DNA from: Methanosphaera sp. BMS
GTDB taxonomy: Archaea; Methanobacteriota; Methanobacteria; Methanobacteriales; Methanobacteriaceae
NCBI RefSeq assembly: GCF_003268005.1
Contig: NZ_CP014213.1
Location: 558,001 to 622,000 of the forward strand
DNA: 64,000 nucleotides
Reading direction: 5' to 3'
A model generated the notes under the pieces. It was not told where the DNA came from. It saw nothing but the letters and a program-made list of their open reading frames with translations, and did not search any database. Every line of letters starts with the position of its first letter. The first letter of the stretch is position 1. This document shows positions 20,591-29,497 of the stretch, piece after piece. A program made the position numbers and the translations under genes.

Positions 20591-21156
20591 ACACTAAAAT
20601 ATTTTTAAAACTCTATATAAATTTATATAATAACTAGTTTTTAAATATTACGGATAATAGAAGAATAATAAAGCCTATAAAAAATAAATAATGAATTTTA
20701 ATAAAAATAAAGTTAAATGAATGAAAAAATAAAATAGAAAATCAAAAAGAAATTAAAAAGGATCTTAAAAAAAAGTAATACTAAAAAATTCAAAAAAAAA
20801 TAGTTTTGTCAAATTCTCGTTTTATAAAAAAAGAAAATTATAACTGGAGTGTTGGCATAAATTATGTTTTTTCACTTTTGAGTAATACTTTTATACACTT
20901 ACTAATTTATTAGCATCTGTTTTAGTTAAAATTTAAAATAATTATATTATTATTACTTATCATGACTCCCCTTTGAATACTTATCAGATGCTCGCATTTT
21001 ATTTATATAGTATCTATGAATAATATAATAATATAATCATGTAATATGTTATGTCTTTATAATGGGGGACTGTTATGAATGTTTATCATTAAACATTTAA
21101 TTGTTAGATATTATGTGATTATGTTTATTCAGTGATTATAGGGGAGGTGAACTAAG
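20591..21156. other. AT-rich intergenic stretch with presumed left end of the TnpB element
   Basis: No gene is seen. An 8-base inverted repeat lies at 20912-20919 / 20985-20992. A compact hairpin at 21078-21097 (8-base perfect stem, TCAT loop) lies 70-90 bases before tnpB, where IS200/IS605-type elements carry their left-end subterminal hairpin. The 13-mer GAGTAATACTTTT at 20880-20892 recurs at 22758-22770, on the other side of tnpB. Confidence 0.4.
21078..21097 (+). repeat. Hairpin, candidate left-end structure of an IS200/IS605-like element
   Basis: AATGTTTA / TAAACATT with a four-base loop; two further outward positions pair (one G-T, one T-A). Single-stranded end hairpins are the recognition structures of TnpA in this family. 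No tnpA is present, so the element would need help in trans. Confidence 0.4.
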
Positions 21157-21165
21157 ATAGGTATT

Positions 21166-22485
21166 ATGTCAGATGAAAATGTTTTATTAACTCAAAGTAT
21201 TCTTATTCGTGGTCTTACCATGAAACAATATAATGTTTTGGTGGATATTTCCTTGAAACTTAACTTTTTGAGAAATTGTGCGGTGGAAAAGACGCCATTT
21301 GTTAAATCTACTGATAAAAAGCATTTTAAGAAAATAAATTTTAAATCAATAATTAGCAAGGTCAAAGAGGAATTTAAGATGGATTATTCTTTTGTTCAGG
21401 CTCATTTAGCTAATGCTGCTGTAAAGAAGCATGTTGAATCATTCAATGGTTATGTTGAGTTGAAAAATAAAAAAATTGATGGTGAATATGATCGAAAGGT
21501 TAATCCGCCTAAAAAACATGAGAATTATCGATTACATAACATTATAATTCCGAAAGAATCTATTACTTCTTCTAAAAAGAAGCTAAGGGAGGGTTTTATA
21601 GAATTACCCTTAAGTAGGGAGTATAAGAAACTTTTGGAATCAAAGAATTGTAGACCTAGAATAAAAATTCCTGAGAATATACGAGATAAAAAGATTATTC
21701 AAGTGGAAATTATTCCTATAAATAATGGAAAGATGTTTAAGGCAAATTTCACTTATGAAGCTGAAAAAGAGCCATTGGATTTGGATAAGGATAAGATTAT
21801 GGGTATTGATCCTGGTGTAAATAATTTTGCAACAATTGTTACAACCGAAGGGCCTCCATGTATCGTGGACGGGAGAAAATTAAAAAATCAAATATACTTC
21901 AAATGTAAGAAAACAGCACACTACCAATCAATACTTAATAAACAAGGACGTAAAACATCCAATAGAATCCAAAAAATAAACCAAAAATTCAAAAACATAC
22001 AAGACAACTTCCTCAACCAAACAGTAAACTTCATCATAAAAAAATGCAAAGAACAAGATGTAGGTACAATTGTGCTTGGATACAACAATAATTTCCAGCA
22101 CAAGACCAATATGGGAAAAAAACAAAACCAAATATTTTCACACATAGCATTCAAACAATTCAAACAAAAACTAGAAACACGATGCCAAATACACGAAATA
22201 GACCTTATAATACAGGAAGAATCATACACAAGCCAAAGCAGCTTCCTAGATGAAGATATACTACCAGAATACCAAGAAAAAGATGATGAAAAAGAGGAGG
22301 ATAAAGTTAAATATGAATTTAAGGGCAATAGAACAAAACGTGGATTATACGAAACACAAAAAGGAAAAATTATTAACGCAGATGTAAACGCTGCAGCCAA
22401 TATTATAAGAAAATGTAAGCATAGGTTCAATTTTGAGCTATTGTGTAAGTGGGTCCAGACTACTCCAAGTAAAATCAAATTATAA
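21166..22485 (+). CDS. tnpB: TnpB, RNA-guided nuclease-like protein of IS200/IS605 (IS1341-type) elements
   Basis: 439 residues with a RuvC-like catalytic core: GIDPGVNN (Asp215), EESYTS (Glu351/352) and NADVNAA (Asp406). The three acidic residues expected of an active nuclease are present, and the frame is intact. The CxxC zinc finger usual before RuvC-III is missing, as in some IS1341-type members. TnpB proteins are known RNA-guided DNA endonucleases whose guide (omega RNA) is made from the 3' end of the gene and the element's right end. There is no tnpA beside it. Start: ATG 21166 is conventional, but GGAGGTGA (21143-21150) is 15 bases away, and the in-frame ATA at 21157 would be better spaced (6 bases). 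The first half of the gene is G/T-rich and the second half C/A-rich and G-poor. Confidence 0.88.
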   Translation: MSDENVLLTQSILIRGLTMKQYNVLVDISLKLNFLRNCAVEKTPFVKSTDKKHFKKINFKSIISKVKEEFKMDYSFVQAHLANAAVKKHVESFNGYVELKNKKIDGEYDRKVNPPKKHENYRLHNIIIPKESITSSKKKLREGFIELPLSREYKKLLESKNCRPRIKIPENIRDKKIIQVEIIPINNGKMFKANFTYEAEKEPLDLDKDKIMGIDPGVNNFATIVTTEGPPCIVDGRKLKNQIYFKCKKTAHYQSILNKQGRKTSNRIQKINQKFKNIQDNFLNQTVNFIIKKCKEQDVGTIVLGYNNNFQHKTNMGKKQNQIFSHIAFKQFKQKLETRCQIHEIDLIIQEESYTSQSSFLDEDILPEYQEKDDEKEEDKVKYEFKGNRTKRGLYETQKGKIINADVNAAANIIRKCKHRFNFELLCKWVQTTPSKIKL

Positions 22486-22883
22486 CCAAGACATCCAGAT
22501 ATATAATAGATGCGGTATAAAAAAAATGTTTATCCCTTATTGTCATTATTGTTATTATCATATGTTTGTCGTTATTTGATTTGAACAAAGGCAAAAGAGA
22601 GTTCTCCATGCAGTATGATTATTTCTGGGTTTTAAATCTTTTATAATAAAAGAAAGAAAGGTTGTACTGTTTATTGTTTACTTGCTTTAAGGTGAAAAAA
22701 TGGTTGTATTATAAAATATATGTTTATGGAAGTTTTTTTTTTCTTCTTGACTTATATGAGTAATACTTTTTTTTGTTTTAAAATACTTTTGGCCAAGTCT
22801 CTGACATTATAAATAACATAAAAGTATTTTACCAACTTACACTATACTTATATTAACAATAAAATATAGGAGAAAAGATAAAT
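22486..22883. other. Intergenic stretch: presumed tnpB right end / omega RNA region, then ferritin promoter
   Basis: No ORF. The first 60 or so bases after tnpB are where an omega RNA 3' end and the element's right end would lie; AATGTTTATC (about 22528) repeats part of the left hairpin. GAGTAATACTTTT at 22758-22770 repeats 20880-20892. The ferritin promoter must be in the last 100 bases. Confidence 0.35.
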
Positions 22884-23390
22884 ATGTTAGATGCAAAAAT
22901 GGAACAAGCATTAAATGATCAATTAAACGCTGAAATGGCTTCAGGATACTTATACCTATCCATGGCAACTTACTTTGAAGATAAAGACTTACCTGGTTTT
23001 GGACATTCTCTAAGACTCCACGCCGAAGAAGAATTGGAACATGCAATGAGATTCTATGATTACATTTTAAGAAAAGGTGGAAGTGTAAAATTACAGGCAA
23101 TCGAACAACCACAATATGAATGGGACTCTGTAGTAGCTGTATATGAACATATCCAGGAACATGAAGAACTCGTTACATCATTAATCCACAACCTTGTAGA
23201 TTTAAGTTATGAACTTAAGGATCATGCAACCAACCAATTCCTCTTATGGTTTGTAGAAGAACAGGTTGAAGAAGAAGAACTGGCTGCCGAAGATTTAAGA
23301 AAAGTCAGAATGTCTGCTAATTCAACAGAATTACTATACTTACTAGATAAGGAATATGGTGAAGAAACTGATGAGGAAGAAGAAGAATAA
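22884..23390 (+). CDS. ftn: Non-haem ferritin, iron storage
   Basis: A 168-residue four-helix ferritin that oxidises Fe(II) and stores the mineral in a 24-mer shell. All ferroxidase positions of E. coli FtnA are present at the same numbers: Glu17, Glu50, His53, Glu94, Gln127 and Glu130. The C-terminus is a run of acidic residues (DEEEEE), longer than needed for the fold. The start is ATG 22884 with AGGAG about 12 bases upstream. It is a single gene with its own AT-rich promoter region. In an anaerobic methanogen it would buffer iron and protect against oxygen. Confidence 0.95.
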   Translation: MLDAKMEQALNDQLNAEMASGYLYLSMATYFEDKDLPGFGHSLRLHAEEELEHAMRFYDYILRKGGSVKLQAIEQPQYEWDSVVAVYEHIQEHEELVTSLIHNLVDLSYELKDHATNQFLLWFVEEQVEEEELAAEDLRKVRMSANSTELLYLLDKEYGEETDEEEEE

Positions 23391-23563
23391 CTCTTCATCA
23401 ATACCTTTTTATTAATCTCCAAATTACTTTACTTTTACAAAATTTTATTAACGATAAACGCCAATGTATTAGTGTTATGTATTTTATTTTTAAATTGATT
23501 TTTTTTAAATATTAAATATTATACTTATTTATTTTGATGATTAAATTAAATGGAGGAAAGAGC

Positions 23564-26500
23564 ATTAATAATAAGTCAATCTTCGTTATAACATCTGTCG
23601 TATTATTACTGCTATTAGTTGTAGGTGCAGTATCCGCCCAGTCGGATAACGCTACAGATAGCTATGATACTAGTGATGTTATGACATCAGATTCAAATGC
23701 ACAATCAACCGACTCGACAGATAGTGTAGTTGAAAAAGCTAAATCAAATGATATCAAAAAAGATACGGGCAAAGTAACACCCGAGGTAATAGTTAAAAAT
23801 AAAACAGCCAAGACCAATACATCAGTAACATTGGAGGCACAACTGCCTGAGGATGCAAGCGGACAGGTTTTATTTAAAATAAATGGATTAACCATAGGGG
23901 ATGCATTCAGGACAAATGGTGGACTGGTAAAATATGATTACAATATACCAATCTATTCGAGCAAAAATTATACCATAAACTTTGTATATGGTGGAAACAG
24001 CAAATATGAAGCAACAAGAAGTGAGGGTATATTGTCATTGACAAAACTGAACACACACGCCACAATCAAACTAAACAGGACAAGCCTTGCTCAAGGTGAA
24101 AGTGTACTCTTTAGTGTAAACATTAAAAATGAGTTAAAAAATGGCATTCAGGATGCATTTGTTATTAAGATAAACGGTCAAAGTATCGGCTCAAACAAGA
24201 CGGGAAGCGATGGAAACGGATATCTGTACTATACTATTCCAAGTACGTATAAGATAAATAACTATACCGTCCAACTTGTCTACGGCGATACGAATACTGC
24301 CCTGGGAAAGAGAGTTAACACTACATTAAGAGTAAACAATCCGACGAGAATTACCTTAAACGGCATAGCAAAAACCCAGACATCTGGAGTGTTAAAGCTT
24401 AAATCTAAGGTAGTCGACAAGTTAAGAAACAACGTCACATCAGGTGAGGTGGTATATAAAATCAATGGAATAACCATGGGTGGTTCAAACGTTACAAACG
24501 GTATAAGCGAATTTGAATATCAGCTACCATTATACAGTCCAAGAAACTATACTATAACTGCATTATATGGTGGAAACAGGTACTATAAGCCAAGCAGTAC
24601 AAATAAGACACTGAATTTGATAAAGATGGATAGCAGATTATCAGCCAAGAACAATACAATTGTTATTTCAGCAGACAACAAATTAAACATCAGCCTAAAC
24701 GATAAGTTCAACAAATCCATAGACAACGTAAACGTAAGCTTAGTGGTAAATGGAGAGGAAGTTGCCAAATATCCCGTGATAAATGGAGTGGCAATAATAA
24801 ACAACACCCTAAGGGATGTCAATTCAACCCAGAAAGTAAATGCTTCAGTGGTATTTGAGGCCAACAGGTTCTATGAAAAATCAACGTTGACCTTAAAGGT
24901 TGTAAATCCTACAAAGATTACCGTAAACGCTCAAGATACAAAGACGACAAAACTATTATACATAAATGCCACGGTTCTTGACTCATTAAATAGCAACGTA
25001 ACAAACGGAAAGGTCTACTTCTATCTGGACAATAAATTAATCGCAAACACAACAGTTAATAATGGTGCTGCATCAACAACATACAGGCTTGGTTTAATAA
25101 GCGGCAAAAACCATAACCTCACGGCTAAATATATTGGAGATACATATTATCAGTCATCTAACAGTACAAAAAGTGTGAATATTCTTAAATTAAACACTAG
25201 AATCACACCAGTAAACGTTAACATTACAGCAGGATCATATAATAAGACAGCCGTCAAGGTATTGGATGAATTGAACAATCCTGTCTTAACGGGTATTCTA
25301 AGTTTATCTGTTAACAATAAGCATATAGGAAATTTCTCCGTCAGAAACGGTACTTCCAATGTAACGTTCATATCATCAAACAATGATTCAAACTGTGTGC
25401 AAAACTATAGCCTGCAATACGTTGAAAATAATTACTACAATGCATCAACGGCTACGGGCATATTGAACATTGCACCATTGGCCACTGTATATGTAAGTCC
25501 TAACGGTAATGACAACAGCTTAGGTACCAGTAAAAACCCATACAGGACGATAGCATATGCAACCAGGCACGTAAAGGAGGCTGGTATTGTATACGTTAAT
25601 CCCGGCCAGTATAGTGAGTCAAACATTAACATCAATAAATCCATAAACATCTTTGGAGTAAATTCATCTAATGTAATCATAACCCCAAGCCAAAGTGGAT
25701 TTGTATTTAACAATAGCAATTCAACCGCCAATATGACAATAGTAAACATGACTATCACAAATGCCAGAATCAATACAGCAAACACTTCGGCAATTGTATC
25801 CAGGGGTCCACTGATAGTTCTAAACTGTAACTTTGAAAATAACCAGGCAAACGTTAACTCTTCATCAAGTTCAATATATGCAACCGGTTATCTTGCAGTC
25901 TCATCCAGTACATTCAATAAGAATACCGCCAAATCCAATGGTGGTGCAATAACAGCACTGGGTCATAGGGTTATTATAATAAACTCCAAATTTACAAACA
26001 ACACGGTAAATGCCAATGATGTTGGTGGAGGTGCAATATACTTAAACAGTGCAAACACGACCATTGAATCAACGATATTTACAAATAACAATGTACATGG
26101 TATCAATGTCACGGGTGGAGCTATCAAGAAGGTATCAGGTAACCTGACATTGAATCGCGTGAATCTTGCTTACAACACTCTGACAGGTTCAGGTTATAAT
26201 GTCGGTGGTGCTTTAATAAATCTCAACGGATATTTGTATATCGTTAACTCAACTGTCAATGCCAATAACGTTTCAAGTAGTGATAACTGTGGAGCCGGAG
26301 CATTATACTCTCAAAACAGTGCAACAACCATAGCATCATCAACCATTACAAACAATTACGCTGTAGGAAAAAACGTATTCGGTGGAGCTTTACAGAACTT
26401 CAATTCATATCTGTCTGTATCAAACACTAACTTTACCTATAACAATGCATTAGCAACCAGGGGCCAAGCGGTTGGTGGGGTGATAAACCAGAACAATGGA

Positions 26501-26941
26501 AGCATTAAAATCATAAACAGCAGATTCCATAAGAATAGCATTAAGGGTAATGAGTCATACGCGGCAGCCATATACTTTATCGGTTCAAACATTACGGTTA
26601 ACCATACACAGTTTAATCAGAACGTTGCCAATGCAACGGCTATCGGTGGTGCAGGAGCGTTGTTTGTCAATGCCAACTCAAGCATTACAGGATGTAACTT
26701 TACTTCAAACCAGGCACTCGGTAAAAGCAATGGTGGAGGAGCTATAATCAATGCAGCTAACATGACTGCCAATGAAAATAACTTCATATCCAATGTTGCA
26801 ACTGCCAGTGCTAGTGCCATATCAAATACTGGCAAAACTGTTAACATAAACAACAACTATTGGGGAAGTAGTAGTCCTACATGGACTAAGTTAATAAGGG
26901 GTGTGACAAAGCCTTCAAAATATTATACCAAGGCATTATGA
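23564..26941 (+). CDS. Large secreted adhesin-like protein: Ig-like repeats plus parallel beta-helix
   Basis: About 1125 residues. A signal peptide (KSIFVITSVV then a Leu/Val core ending VGAVSA) is followed by an Asp/Ser/Thr-rich spacer. Six or so repeated Ig-like beta domains of about 95 residues follow (recurring YGGNxxY and FKINGxxIG), to about residue 650. A right-handed beta-helix begins with YVSPNGNDN near residue 650 and contains many GGAI/NNxA rungs, ending with NNYWG near the C-terminus. This is the architecture of methanogen adhesin-like proteins that bind host, bacterial or protozoal surfaces. Start: an in-frame ATG lies at 23537, but the Shine-Dalgarno GGAGG (23552-23556) is downstream of it and 7 bases before ATT 23564. 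I therefore place the start at ATT, tentatively. No C-terminal membrane anchor is visible. Confidence 0.88.
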   Translation: MNNKSIFVITSVVLLLLLVVGAVSAQSDNATDSYDTSDVMTSDSNAQSTDSTDSVVEKAKSNDIKKDTGKVTPEVIVKNKTAKTNTSVTLEAQLPEDASGQVLFKINGLTIGDAFRTNGGLVKYDYNIPIYSSKNYTINFVYGGNSKYEATRSEGILSLTKLNTHATIKLNRTSLAQGESVLFSVNIKNELKNGIQDAFVIKINGQSIGSNKTGSDGNGYLYYTIPSTYKINNYTVQLVYGDTNTALGKRVNTTLRVNNPTRITLNGIAKTQTSGVLKLKSKVVDKLRNNVTSGEVVYKINGITMGGSNVTNGISEFEYQLPLYSPRNYTITALYGGNRYYKPSSTNKTLNLIKMDSRLSAKNNTIVISADNKLNISLNDKFNKSIDNVNVSLVVNGEEVAKYPVINGVAIINNTLRDVNSTQKVNASVVFEANRFYEKSTLTLKVVNPTKITVNAQDTKTTKLLYINATVLDSLNSNVTNGKVYFYLDNKLIANTTVNNGAASTTYRLGLISGKNHNLTAKYIGDTYYQSSNSTKSVNILKLNTRITPVNVNITAGSYNKTAVKVLDELNNPVLTGILSLSVNNKHIGNFSVRNGTSNVTFISSNNDSNCVQNYSLQYVENNYYNASTATGILNIAPLATVYVSPNGNDNSLGTSKNPYRTIAYATRHVKEAGIVYVNPGQYSESNININKSINIFGVNSSNVIITPSQSGFVFNNSNSTANMTIVNMTITNARINTANTSAIVSRGPLIVLNCNFENNQANVNSSSSSIYATGYLAVSSSTFNKNTAKSNGGAITALGHRVIIINSKFTNNTVNANDVGGGAIYLNSANTTIESTIFTNNNVHGINVTGGAIKKVSGNLTLNRVNLAYNTLTGSGYNVGGALINLNGYLYIVNSTVNANNVSSSDNCGAGALYSQNSATTIASSTITNNYAVGKNVFGGALQNFNSYLSVSNTNFTYNNALATRGQAVGGVINQNNGSIKIINSRFHKNSIKGNESYAAAIYFIGSNITVNHTQFNQNVANATAIGGAGALFVNANSSITGCNFTSNQALGKSNGGGAIINAANMTANENNFISNVATASASAISNTGKTVNINNNYWGSSSPTWTKLIRGVTKPSKYYTKAL

Positions 26942-26942
26942 G

Positions 26943-26990
26943 TAATAATTTAACTTATTATTCATATATTTCTCTTTTTTTTAAGCTTTT
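26943..26990 (+). terminator. Candidate terminator after the adhesin-like gene
   Basis: A small inverted repeat TAATAA / TTATTA (26943-26948, 26955-26960) is followed by the T-rich run TCTCTTTTTTTTAAGC. The stem is A/T only and weak. Confidence 0.35.
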
Positions 26991-27104
26991 TTATAAATTT
27001 TTCAAAAAATCAATTTTCAAAGACTCATTAATTTAACACCTAATAATTTTTAAATAATTTGATAAACATAAATCTAATCATAACATATTAAATGGTGTAA
27101 ATTT

Positions 27105-27866
27105 ATGAAGTATAACCCCGAGGCACAAAAGAATATTGAAGATTTGCTTGTTAACTACAAATCCATTTTCACGGATACAGACTGTGAGTTTGATGAGATA
27201 TTCCATAACTTCACGTTTGATGAATGTATCAACAGCTCAGGCTTAACTAAAGAAAGAATATATTTGGTAATTCTTTCCTCATTAATCTCAAACCAGTCAT
27301 TAAGTCAGTTCAAGGTATACCTGGAGTGTGCCATCAGTTATGGCATCAGTCCGGTCAAGATTAAGGAACTGATTTATCAATCGGTACCATATATCGGTAT
27401 GGCCAAAGCCTATGACTTCATCGAAGAATCAAATTATGTCTTTGATGAAATGGGTATAAGCCTACCACTTGCCGGTCAATCAACCACAACCAGTAAAAAC
27501 AGGCATGATGAGGGACTAAGTAAGCAGATTGAATATTTTGGCAGTGACATGATTAATCAGATGCATGAATCAACACCTGATAATCAGAAGCATTTCAATG
27601 ATTTTCTGGCAGGCTATTGTTTTGGAGACTTCTATACGCGTGGCGGACTAAACGATCAGGATAGGGAACTTATCACATTTTGTTTTATTGCATCCCTTCG
27701 TGGTTGTGAAAATCAGTTGCGTGGTCATATCATTGGTAACGTGAATGTCGGTAACACATTTGATGACTTGATTAGTGCTTTGACTATACTTCTACCATTC
27801 AATGGTTTTCCAAGAACATTAAATGCATTAAATATTATAAATGAAGTAAGTGAGATGATGGAATGA
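27105..27866 (+). CDS. Carboxymuconolactone decarboxylase (AhpD-like) family protein, two CMD domains
   Basis: 253 residues made of two all-helical CMD/AhpD domains, the first about 30-115 and the second about 140-245 (CFIASLRGCENQLRGH). The usual CxxC redox pair of AhpD is reduced to a single Cys in the second domain, so peroxidase-type chemistry is doubtful. The substrate is unknown. The stop overlaps the start of the flavodoxin gene (ATGA), and a cupin follows, so the three form one transcript. This combination is common in Firmicutes, which hints at transfer (inference). GGTG about 8 bases before the ATG serves as a ribosome-binding site. Confidence 0.85.
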   Translation: MKYNPEAQKNIEDLLVNYKSIFTDTDCEFDEIFHNFTFDECINSSGLTKERIYLVILSSLISNQSLSQFKVYLECAISYGISPVKIKELIYQSVPYIGMAKAYDFIEESNYVFDEMGISLPLAGQSTTTSKNRHDEGLSKQIEYFGSDMINQMHESTPDNQKHFNDFLAGYCFGDFYTRGGLNDQDRELITFCFIASLRGCENQLRGHIIGNVNVGNTFDDLISALTILLPFNGFPRTLNALNIINEVSEMME

Positions 27867-28378
27867 GTGATGAAAAAAGTTTAATCATATATTATTCAAG
27901 ACGTGGACAAAACTATGTAAACGGAGAGATAGTGGATTTGAAAGTTGGAAATACAGAGGTAATAGTGGATTATATCAGGGAATTTACAGGTGCAGATACA
28001 TTTAAGGTCGAAACTGTCAATGATTATCCTGTAGATTACATGGAAACAACGGAAGTGGCACAGAAGGAATTGGATGATAATTATAGGCCTGAATTAAAAG
28101 AAGAGTTGGATAATATCGATGACTATGATACTGTTTATATAGCAAGTCCTAATTGGTGGGGTACACTGCCGATGGCAATGTTTACACAACTTGAAAAGCT
28201 TGACTTTAGCCAAAAAACAGTCAAGGTTGTAATTACTCATGAAGGCTCCGGATTGGGCGATACCATGAGGGATGTTAAGAAGTTATGTAAAAATGCCAAT
28301 ATCAAGCAGGGCTTGGCCATTCATGGTGCCGAGGTCAAGGATAAAAAATCCAATGTTGAAAGATGGGTTAATCAGTAG
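27863..28378 (+). CDS. Flavodoxin
   Basis: 171 residues of flavodoxin fold: the FMN-phosphate-loop region IIYYSRRGQN at the N-terminus, then ASPNWWGTLPM (second flavin loop) and THEGSGLGD (third loop). It carries one or two electrons at low potential. It overlaps the CMD gene by 4 bases and is followed after 8 bases by a cupin gene, so it is probably the electron donor or acceptor for a reaction involving those two proteins. Confidence 0.9.
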   Translation: MSDEKSLIIYYSRRGQNYVNGEIVDLKVGNTEVIVDYIREFTGADTFKVETVNDYPVDYMETTEVAQKELDDNYRPELKEELDNIDDYDTVYIASPNWWGTLPMAMFTQLEKLDFSQKTVKVVITHEGSGLGDTMRDVKKLCKNANIKQGLAIHGAEVKDKKSNVERWVNQ

Positions 28379-28386
28379 GTGTTAAT

Positions 28387-28791
28387 GTGAGCGTTGATGA
28401 GGTATTATTCGGAAAGGGTGTTGAAAACCCATATGGTGAATTCTTTATTGGTAAAAGTTATTTGAATATGCTTACAACCGAAAGCATTGTTGTTGCTAAC
28501 GTTACCTTTGAGCCTGGCTGCAGAAATAATTGGCACGTTCATCATGCCGATAATGGTGGTGGCCAGATATTGCTTGCCACTAGTGGTACGGGTTGGTATC
28601 AGGAAGAGGGAAAGAAAGCCGTTAAGCTGACACCGGGTAGTGTTGTTGAAATACCTGCGGGTGTTAAGCATTGGCATGGCGCAAGTAGGGACAGTGAGTT
28701 TACACATATTGCTATTGAAGTGCCCGGTGAGAATACGTCTAACGAATGGCTTGAACCTGTCAGTGATGAAGAATATGATAAGCTTGAATAA
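28387..28791 (+). CDS. Cupin-domain protein
   Basis: A 134-residue single-domain cupin. Motif 1 is GCRNNWHVHHADNGGG with His ligands, and motif 2 is PGSVVEIPAGVKHWHG, so a metal site (two or three His and possibly an acid) is present. The start is GTG 28387, 8 bases after the flavodoxin stop; no ATG is available in frame at the conserved N-terminus. It is the third gene of the CMD-flavodoxin-cupin cassette. The exact reaction is unknown. Confidence 0.88.
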   Translation: MSVDEVLFGKGVENPYGEFFIGKSYLNMLTTESIVVANVTFEPGCRNNWHVHHADNGGGQILLATSGTGWYQEEGKKAVKLTPGSVVEIPAGVKHWHGASRDSEFTHIAIEVPGENTSNEWLEPVSDEEYDKLE

Positions 28792-29076
28792 TTTTCTTCA
28801 TAATTTTTCTCTTTTTTTATTTACATATATGCTTAATTAAATAAAAGAATTGACATATATGTTAAAAATTATGTTATCTAATTTTCTTTAAAATACTTAT
28901 TGTTATAAATTTTTATTTTTATCAACACATCATGTATATTCGCAGGGTAATATTTGATTAGTTTGATAAAAATTATTGTCATAATTATTAAATGAATTTA
29001 TTAATGGGAATAAAAAATAGCATAAAAAAATGTGGAATAAAAAGAGTATAATATCCTGAAAATAAAAAGGATATGG

Positions 29077-29346
29077 TTACATGCGTTTTGAATGTATTTC
29101 TACCTGATTAGTTTTTTCATCATAAGCTTCTTTAATAAATGTCCAATCATCATATTCTTCTATTGTTTCTTTTACTTTTTCGCATGCATATTTAACGTTA
29201 TCGTCATATTCTTCAAAATCTTTAATTATAATATCAAAGAAGTCTTCTTTCCATCCACCTGGATATATCAGTAAATTGTTTTCTTTAATTTTTTCATCTG
29301 TGTTAACTTTATCACAAATGTCAAATGCTGTTTCATAACCTTTCAT
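29077..29346 (-). CDS. Small hypothetical protein
   Basis: 89 residues, acidic, rich in Asp, Glu, Lys and Tyr, with predicted helices and no membrane segment, signal or recognised motif. The start MKGYETAFDICDKV is preceded by AT-rich sequence without a strong ribosome-binding site. It lies alone on the - strand, about 150 bases downstream of the nucleotide-sugar dehydrogenase gene, and may be read through from it. The function is unknown. Confidence 0.6.
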   Translation of the reverse strand: MKGYETAFDICDKVNTDEKIKENNLLIYPGGWKEDFFDIIIKDFEEYDDNVKYACEKVKETIEEYDDWTFIKEAYDEKTNQVEIHSKRM

Positions 29347-29497
29347 ATATTATTATTTATCCGATATATTTTAAATAATTTTTATTTGGCAGAATAATTT
29401 AATGAAAAACCATCACAAAAAACAAAGTAAAAAAAGAGGTTAATAAGGGTAGGGTAAGTATAATCTAGTTCAAATTAACTAACAAGTAAAGCGATTG

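Noticed and set aside
28823-28861. Direct repeat ACATATATG in 28823-28861
   Set aside because: Short and A/T-rich; expected by chance in this DNA.
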